The translations under genes and the position numbers were made by a program. The notes beneath the pieces are model-generated. The model did not search any database and was not told the DNA's origin. It saw only the letters and a program-made list of their open reading frames with translations. 39,760 nucleotides of DNA from an uncultured Draconibacterium sp. (lineage in GTDB: Bacteria; Bacteroidota; Bacteroidia; Bacteroidales; Prolixibacteraceae). Positions 34,939 through 39,760 of the stretch are shown here, one piece after another. The DNA lies in contig NZ_CAJXTC010000045.1 in NCBI RefSeq assembly GCF_913060805.1, positions 1-39,760 on the forward strand, given 5' to 3'. The stretch's first letter is position 1, and each line of letters starts with the position of its first letter.

Positions 34939-36108
34939 GTGAAATTTAAAGGAATTCTCATATGGCTGCTTTTGGCAGAACTTGTGGCTACGGCAGGAAA
35001 AACCGTTCAGGAAAAACCGTTCAAGCCAACCATCACTCCTTATGTAAAGGTCCAGTTTTGGAATGTTGTCAGTCAGGGAGTGACTACCGATGACGAAGAA
35101 GCTGCCGATCGTTTTGCCTCATATTTCAGACGCGGCCGTTTGGGAGTGAAAGGAAATGTTCTACCCGAGTTATCGTACGACGTAATGGTCGCTTTCGATA
35201 ACCTGGCAAAGGATGGTTTTTCATCCACAAAAGGAGTTGTGAATGCCGGAGCAGTAGCACTTTGGAGTGCTTATTTTACCTACGATCTTCTTCCTGAGAG
35301 TGACTGGCTGAATGTAACAGGTGGTTATTTTCTACCTCACGTAAGCCGCGAATCTACAACTTCACCATGGACGACCAGTTCGCTAGACAAAACAGAAAAC
35401 TCATGTTACCTGCGCCAACTGGTTACCGGAAAAGCAAACGGAATAAGTCCCGGAATTAATTTGGGTGGTTTAGGCGAGTTGGGAAAACAAACACTTATAT
35501 ATAATATATCAATAATCAACCGACAGGATGCGGTGAGTATTATGGAAACAAACTGGTCGCCGGTTTTGCTGGGACATTTTATGCTCAACTTCGGCGATAA
35601 GGAATTTTCGAAATACAAATATTGTTTCTCGAACAACCTACTGAAAAAACAAACAAGTGCAACTTTTGGAGTGGGATTCTCCACACAAGGGAAAACGGAC
35701 ATTTTTGAAAGCACCCAAACAGTAAGTGCCGATGCAACCATTTATATCGGGCATTTGAAAATCGACGGAGAGTACAATCATTTAATTCGGAAAAACAACC
35801 TCGAATACCACGCCAATTGTTTTATGGTTCGCTCCGGTTTCAACATATTTCTTAAAAAGGATTGGGTACTGGAACCGACAGCAATGTTTGAAAAATTCTC
35901 CGGTGACGAGAATTATGAAGATGTTTCGTTTTTCGACGGGACCGATACAAAGCTTGATTTTGGAGTGAATCTCATTTCTGCCAAAAAGAAAGTGAAGGTG
36001 AATCTTCACTATGTAGTTCACGATGGCGACGGAATTAAAAATCGCTATATTAAAAATACCACGTATCCGGGAAATTACATTTCGCTTGGATTACAATTAA
36101 TAGTATAA
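34939..36108 (+). CDS. Phosphate-selective porin-like outer-membrane beta-barrel
   Basis: The 389-residue protein starts with a signal peptide (MKFKGILIWLLLAELVATA). It continues with alternating beta-strand pattern typical of porin O/P family proteins: TPYVKVQFWNVV early, FRRGRLGVKGNVLPELSYDVMVAFD, and a terminal ISLGLQLIV strand. OprO/OprP porins take up phosphate and other oxyanions. The GTG start is 10 bp after nifV, so the two are probably co-transcribed, and modABC follows. A role in molybdate entry is therefore an inference worth testing; the porin could equally be general. Confidence 0.75.
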   Translation: MKFKGILIWLLLAELVATAGKTVQEKPFKPTITPYVKVQFWNVVSQGVTTDDEEAADRFASYFRRGRLGVKGNVLPELSYDVMVAFDNLAKDGFSSTKGVVNAGAVALWSAYFTYDLLPESDWLNVTGGYFLPHVSRESTTSPWTTSSLDKTENSCYLRQLVTGKANGISPGINLGGLGELGKQTLIYNISIINRQDAVSIMETNWSPVLLGHFMLNFGDKEFSKYKYCFSNNLLKKQTSATFGVGFSTQGKTDIFESTQTVSADATIYIGHLKIDGEYNHLIRKNNLEYHANCFMVRSGFNIFLKKDWVLEPTAMFEKFSGDENYEDVSFFDGTDTKLDFGVNLISAKKKVKVNLHYVVHDGDGIKNRYIKNTTYPGNYISLGLQLIV

Positions 36109-36130
36109 ATCTTTAAAAAATAGAGGCCTT

Positions 36131-36526
36131 ATGGAACAGACATGGAAAAAATATTTCGACGATGCTAATGATTATTCAAAAGCAGCAATAGGCTCGTTTG
36201 GTAAAATGAAGTTTGGAAGCCAGGTTGTTTATAATTTGATAAGTATGGCTATCGAAAATTATCTGACAGCCTTGTGTATAAGCAGTGGCGAAATGCCCGA
36301 GCACGAAGGGATTTCTTACATGCTCCGTCAGGTGGCTAAGAATATCGAAATACCCGAGCCGTTTCATCAGGAAGCCCGGTTTATGAATCGTTTTATGAAT
36401 TACTGTTCGTTGGAAGTGCAGGAACAAAAAGATCCAACACATGAAGAACTATCTCGTATGATCGGTTTCATGGGTGATTTGAAAAGTTTTTGCGAGGGCT
36501 TACTATTAAAAGGACAAACGGTTTAG
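36131..36526 (+). CDS. Small HEPN-like helical protein of unknown function
   Basis: The 131-residue protein is predicted all-helical with no signal or membrane segment. The order of helices and the segment SQVVYNLISMAIENYLTALCIS, followed by a second helix with EGISYMLRQVAKNIEI, resemble HEPN-domain proteins, which often bind nucleotides or act in toxin-antitoxin pairs. The catalytic RX4-6H motif of nuclease-type HEPN proteins is not seen. It lies 22 bp after the porin and 145 bp before modA; no antitoxin partner is adjacent. Confidence 0.55.
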   Translation: MEQTWKKYFDDANDYSKAAIGSFGKMKFGSQVVYNLISMAIENYLTALCISSGEMPEHEGISYMLRQVAKNIEIPEPFHQEARFMNRFMNYCSLEVQEQKDPTHEELSRMIGFMGDLKSFCEGLLLKGQTV

Positions 36527-36593
36527 CAAATCGATCTCAGAATTCGACTTTCGGTTATCCGAAATGCTGTCAGGAATCTTTCGGCGTTTAAGG

Positions 36594-36623
36594 TTGTTTT
36601 TGCGTAATAATTACTTACTTTTC
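36594..36623 (+). promoter_or_regulatory. Probable housekeeping promoter of modABC
   Basis: TTG at 36594-36596 is followed after exactly 19 bases by TACTTTTC at 36616-36623, one base from the Bacteroidota -7 form TAnnTTTG. A small hairpin (36549-36564) lies upstream. The expected start near 36630 leaves about 42 bases before the modA ATG. No molybdenum-cofactor riboswitch was seen. Confidence 0.45.
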
Positions 36624-36671
36624 CATGGGAGGATTAGAATGAAATTTCGGCATTGGCTAAAATTATTATTT

Positions 36672-37433
36672 ATGAAGAAACTAATATTTTGCTTTCTGGT
36701 TATTGTAATGACTTTTGCCTGCACCAACAAAAACAAATCGCAGCAAACGGAGCTATTGGTTTTTAGTGGGGCAGGATTAACAAATGTGGTTACCGAACTT
36801 GCCGAAATCTACGAAGCAGAAAATGACATCGATATCAAACTGAATTTTGCCTCGTCGGGTACGCTTGCACGACAAATTGAACAGGGAGCACAACCTTCAG
36901 TCTACATTTCTGCCAACGAAAAGTGGGTGGACTACCTTATTAATCTGGATTTGGTTGTTCCTGAATCAAAAGAAAAAGTTGTTGGAACATCAATGGCAGT
37001 AATCGTTCCTTCTGATAGTGAAACGGACGCCATCACATTTTTGGATCATTTTCCCTCACAATTTAAAGGACGCTTATCTATTGGCGATCCGAAACACGTA
37101 CCGGCAGGCGACTATGCATGGAAAGCAATTGAGAGCGGTGGTTATGCTGAAGCTTTAACTGACCGCATCTTGCCTGCAAAAGATGTGCGTTCGGCATTAA
37201 TGGTGGTAGAATTGGGCGAAGTGGAAATGGGAATTGTGTACAAAACCGACGTCCTGAAATCGAAAAAAGTTAAGATCGTTTCCATTGTTCCTGATGATCT
37301 GCATCCGCCAATTGGTTTCTATGCATCCATTTTAAAGAACAAAAACAACGAACAAACCAAGCTTTTTTATAATTTTCTGACCTCAAAAGAAGCAAAAGAC
37401 ATTTGGATAAAACACGGATTTAATATTGAGTGA
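36672..37433 (+). CDS. modA: Molybdate ABC transporter substrate-binding lipoprotein ModA
   Basis: ModA binds molybdate (and tungstate) outside the inner membrane and hands it to ModBC. The 253-residue protein starts with a short signal ending at FAC (Cys17), which is probably lipidated. The family segments LLVFSGAGLTNVVTELAEIYE, FASSGTLARQIEQGAQPSVYISANEKWVD and a C-terminal LTSKEAKDIWIKHGF follow. The ATG at 36672 begins the signal peptide; ATGs at 36639 and further upstream are in frame. Its stop overlaps the modB start by 8 bp. Confidence 0.92.
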   Translation: MKKLIFCFLVIVMTFACTNKNKSQQTELLVFSGAGLTNVVTELAEIYEAENDIDIKLNFASSGTLARQIEQGAQPSVYISANEKWVDYLINLDLVVPESKEKVVGTSMAVIVPSDSETDAITFLDHFPSQFKGRLSIGDPKHVPAGDYAWKAIESGGYAEALTDRILPAKDVRSALMVVELGEVEMGIVYKTDVLKSKKVKIVSIVPDDLHPPIGFYASILKNKNNEQTKLFYNFLTSKEAKDIWIKHGFNIE

Positions 37434-38127
37434 ATTGTTTAAATATACGGCAAGCGAGTGGTCGGCAATACAATTATCGTTAAGTGTTGCGCTAATTTGT
37501 GCTGTAATAACCTTGCCGCTGGCAATAGCCGTGGGCTGGTTTCTGGCCCGCAAAAAGTTTTTCGGCAAGTCGGTGGTCGAGGGAATCATCCATTTACCAC
37601 TTGTTTTACCTCCCATTACAACCGGCTATTTATTATTACTGGTTTTCGGAAACCGCGGATTCATCGGTAAATTCTTTTACGAAGTATTCGGAATTCAAAT
37701 TGCCTTTTCATTTTATGCCGCAGTAATCGCAGCTATTTTTGTGTCGTTTCCGTTGGTCACACGCTCCATTCGTTTATCCATCGAACTGGTAGATCAGAAA
37801 CTGGAAGAGGCTGCACGTACTTTGGGAGCATCTAATCTAAGAGTGTTTTTTACTATTACACTTCCGCTGGCATTGCCAGGAGTAATTAGTGGATTCATTC
37901 TGTCCTTTGCAAGAAGTCTGGGCGAATTTGGAGCCACTATTTCATTCGCGGGAAACATCGAAGGAAAAACACAAACACTTCCGCTAGCCATTTTTTCGGA
38001 AATGCAGGTGCCCGGACAAGAAGCTTCAACCATGCGTTTGGTTGTGGTATCTGTTATATTATCGCTGCTGGCCATGATCGCTGCTGAGTTCCTAAACCGA
38101 CGTGTAATTAAAAGTAAAACGGCATGA
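37426..38127 (+). CDS. modB: Molybdate ABC transporter permease ModB
   Basis: The 233-residue protein has five to six transmembrane helices and the EAA-loop motif EEAARTLGASNLRVFFTITL that couples to the ATPase. It starts at the TTG at 37426, which overlaps the end of modA by 8 bp. This start gives a short cytoplasmic N-terminus before the first helix (IQLSLSVALICAVITLPLA). It forms the membrane channel of the molybdate importer and overlaps modC by 4 bp. Confidence 0.93.
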   Translation: MSELFKYTASEWSAIQLSLSVALICAVITLPLAIAVGWFLARKKFFGKSVVEGIIHLPLVLPPITTGYLLLLVFGNRGFIGKFFYEVFGIQIAFSFYAAVIAAIFVSFPLVTRSIRLSIELVDQKLEEAARTLGASNLRVFFTITLPLALPGVISGFILSFARSLGEFGATISFAGNIEGKTQTLPLAIFSEMQVPGQEASTMRLVVVSVILSLLAMIAAEFLNRRVIKSKTA

Positions 38128-39206
38128 CTTCGGCATTGAGTTTCCATATAAAACTGCAGCGAAATGATTTTACGCTCGATGTAAAAGCCGAAATCCCAAA
38201 TGGGATTACCGGTATCTTTGGACCGTCGGGGCATGGAAAAACCAGTTTGCTGAATTCCATTGCCGGGATTGTTACACCTGATTCAGGTTATATTCATTTG
38301 AATGGCGACACACTTCTTGATACCAATAATAAGATAAATGTCAAGATCCGGCAGCGAAAGGTAGGCTACGTTTTTCAGGACGAACGACTTTTTCCACATT
38401 ATACTATTAAGAAGAACCTATTATATGGAGAAAAGAATCCCGATCAGGAGTTTTTCGATGAGGTGGTTGATACCTTGCAGATCGCACATTTATTAAATAA
38501 GAAACCCGAACAGTGTTCCGGCGGAGAAAAACAGCGCGCAGCAATTGGGCGTGCCATTATCAGTGGTTCGAAAATATTGTTGATGGACGAACCGTTTTCG
38601 GCACTGGATGTAAACCTGCGTCGCGAAATAATTCCTTATTTAAACCGGGTGCATCAGAAGTTTTCGCTCCCTATATTAATAGTAAGCCACGATCTTCCCG
38701 ATCTTTTAAGTCTTACCGATAATTTGTTGCTATTGAAAAACGGGCAGTTATTGGGGCATGGAAAGTTTACCGATCTGTTGGATCAACCCGAAAATTTAGA
38801 GTTGATGCACGAGTCGGGCTGGTACAATGTAATGCACCTGTCGGTATTTGCGCACCTCGAGTCGAAGAATATGGTTTTGCTGAAAAGCAATAAAAGTAAC
38901 CTGCAGATACAGGCGTTAGCGCAAACTATTGGAAAAGATGTTGAGGTTAATCAGGAATTAAAAGTCCTGATCAAACCCGAAAGCATAGCCTTGTCAAAAG
39001 AGCCTGTGCAAAATATCTCCCTCCGCAACCAGGTAGAAGGCACCATGAAAGAAGTATTTTTAAAAGACGGCCTTGCTTTTTGCGTAGTCGATGTAGGGGA
39101 AAACATCATCGTAGAAGTAACGGAAGCCTCACAAAAAAGTATGTGCCTTGAGAAAGGGCAGCGGGTGTACTGTCTTTTTAAATCAGCATCACTAAAAATT
39201 TATTGA
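38124..39206 (+). CDS. modC: Molybdate ABC transporter ATPase ModC
   Basis: The 360-residue ATPase has Walker A FGPSGHGKTS, a Q-loop in YVFQDERLFPHYT, the ABC signature CSGGEKQRA, Walker B ILLMDEPFSALD and the H-loop IVSHD. A C-terminal TOBE/MOP-type domain (about 295-360) that may bind molybdate follows. The ATG shares an ATGA overlap with the modB stop. It drives import together with ModB. Confidence 0.94.
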   Translation: MTSALSFHIKLQRNDFTLDVKAEIPNGITGIFGPSGHGKTSLLNSIAGIVTPDSGYIHLNGDTLLDTNNKINVKIRQRKVGYVFQDERLFPHYTIKKNLLYGEKNPDQEFFDEVVDTLQIAHLLNKKPEQCSGGEKQRAAIGRAIISGSKILLMDEPFSALDVNLRREIIPYLNRVHQKFSLPILIVSHDLPDLLSLTDNLLLLKNGQLLGHGKFTDLLDQPENLELMHESGWYNVMHLSVFAHLESKNMVLLKSNKSNLQIQALAQTIGKDVEVNQELKVLIKPESIALSKEPVQNISLRNQVEGTMKEVFLKDGLAFCVVDVGENIIVEVTEASQKSMCLEKGQRVYCLFKSASLKIY

Positions 39207-39279
39207 AACCCTCTATTCAGATAATCAGCCACTTGCGATTTTAGGCTAAAAATACTTTCAATTTATTTTGCCAAAGCGC

Positions 39280-39309
39280 TTGCATTATTAAAAACCTTGA
39301 TTACTTTTG
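39280..39309 (+). promoter_or_regulatory. Upstream rRNA promoter
   Basis: TTG (39280-39282), 19 bases, then TACTTTTG (39302-39309), an exact match to the Bacteroidota -33/-7 form. It lies about 420 bases before the 16S gene. Confidence 0.75.
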
Positions 39310-39454
39310 CACCCGCTTTAGAGATAAAGCAACGTTCAAATGACAAGTTGATGGTAAGAGCAGAGTGATTGAAAGGCTGGTGGAACGGCACTGCAGATCA
39401 CGTCAAAGCCGCAAGATTTTGGAAACAAAATTTTCGAAAAAACTTTAAAAAAGT

Positions 39455-39485
39455 TTTGGGGGTTTTGAAAAAGTAATTACCTTTG
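39455..39485 (+). promoter_or_regulatory. Downstream rRNA promoter
   Basis: TTTG (39455-39458), 19 bases, then TACCTTTG (39478-39485), again an exact match to the Bacteroidota form. It lies about 245 bases before the 16S gene. Confidence 0.78.
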
Positions 39486-39622
39486 TCGCCCCGTTAAAAG
39501 GGAAACGAGTTCTGGTGGTTGAGAGCGATTTTGAGAAGAAGGAAACGCCAGAGTGAAAAATACAAGAAAAGTAGATGACCGGCATTAAGAGGTAAGATTG
39601 AGGTGCTGGTTTTTTTACGCGA

Positions 39623-39633
39623 GTTCTTTAAAA
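39623..39633 (+). promoter_or_regulatory. boxA-like antitermination site
   Basis: GTTCTTTAAAA in the rRNA leader resembles the boxA element (TGCTCTTTAACA) that recruits the Nus factors for antitermination. Position about 100 bases before the 16S gene is typical. Confidence 0.5.
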
Positions 39634-39730
39634 TTTTGAAGCACAAAAAAGCAAGGTTATTTAAAACAACTTTGTTGATTTCTGAGAGACAAGTAAACCT
39701 GGAGCGAAAGATATTAAACTTTTTATATTT

Positions 39731-39760
39731 ACAACGGAGAGTTTGATCCTGGCTCAGGAT
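39731..39760 (+). rRNA. 16S ribosomal RNA, 5' end only (partial)
   Basis: The conserved 5' sequence AGAGTTTGATCCTGGCTCAG is present from 39738 on. By comparison with the E. coli numbering, the mature 5' end is near 39731. The gene continues past the window end. Confidence 0.95.

Larger units (their letters stand above)
39207..39730 (+). other. rRNA operon leader and promoter region
   Basis: The 524 bp between modC and the 16S gene contain no coding frame of interest. Two promoters of the TTG-N19-TAnnTTTG type and a boxA-like site are listed separately. The leader between the second promoter and the 16S gene is GA-rich and probably pairs with sequence after the 16S gene for RNase III processing, which cannot be tested within the window. 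Confidence 0.75.

Noticed and set aside
36131-36526. Toxin of a HEPN/MNT toxin-antitoxin pair
   Set aside because: No nucleotidyltransferase antitoxin gene is adjacent and the RX4-6H nuclease motif is missing.
36527-36671. Molybdenum-cofactor riboswitch before modA
   Set aside because: Only a short TTTCGG/CCGAAA hairpin is present, without the multi-stem architecture of that riboswitch.

Overview
The window looks like a chromosomal segment of a diazotrophic member of Bacteroidota, probably of the Bacteroidales/Marinilabiliales type. This is inferred from three things. Two promoters ahead of the rRNA operon match the Bacteroidota form TTG-N19-TAnnTTTG. The lipoproteins and housekeeping genes are Bacteroidota-like. 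Palindromic intergenic repeats resemble those common in this phylum. No taxonomic search was possible.

Layout. Positions 1-540 hold a non-coding composite repeat bordered by inverted copies of one module. Positions 540-13.7k are ordinary housekeeping: ribD and prmC (divergent), an endonuclease/exonuclease/phosphatase membrane protein, ribF, a TlpA-like lipoprotein without its redox cysteines, lpxH with a FabH-like ketosynthase, ung, rmuC, pyrC, an ECF sigma factor with an overlapping membrane protein gene, and a dolichol-phosphate-mannose-synthase-like glycosyltransferase. At 13.9-15.5k lies a GAF-AAA+-Fis activator of the NifA class. A GNAT acetyltransferase follows. Next comes a minus-strand MarR / membrane-fusion / RND pump / outer-membrane factor efflux operon (16.1-22.4k), preceded by two copies of a TAGTTG-N7-CAACTA palindrome. 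A 237-residue protein of unknown function (22.6-23.3k) is divergent from nifH.

From 23.77k to 39.2k every gene is on the plus strand and forms a compact nitrogen-fixation and molybdate-supply island: nifH, nifI1, nifI2, nifD, nifK, nifE, nifN, nifB, a NifX-like protein, a [2Fe-2S] thioredoxin-like ferredoxin, nifV, a phosphate-porin-like outer-membrane protein, a small HEPN-like protein and modABC. NifH/NifDK are the enzyme and NifI1/NifI2 the PII-type switch. NifB, NifEN, the NifX-like protein and NifV build FeMo-cofactor, ModABC and perhaps the porin bring in molybdate, and the ferredoxin is a candidate MoFe-protein partner. A -24/-12 (sigma-54) promoter lies 57 to 42 bases before the nifH start codon. 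It fits control by the NifA-like protein, but no classical TGT-N10-ACA site exists upstream. Instead two CCTAC-N6-GTAGG palindromes sit exactly 100 bp apart, the best candidates for an undescribed activator site.

The window ends with two tandem rRNA promoters, a leader with a boxA-like sequence and the first 30 or so bases of a 16S rRNA gene. No CRISPR array, tRNA, transposase or phage gene was seen.
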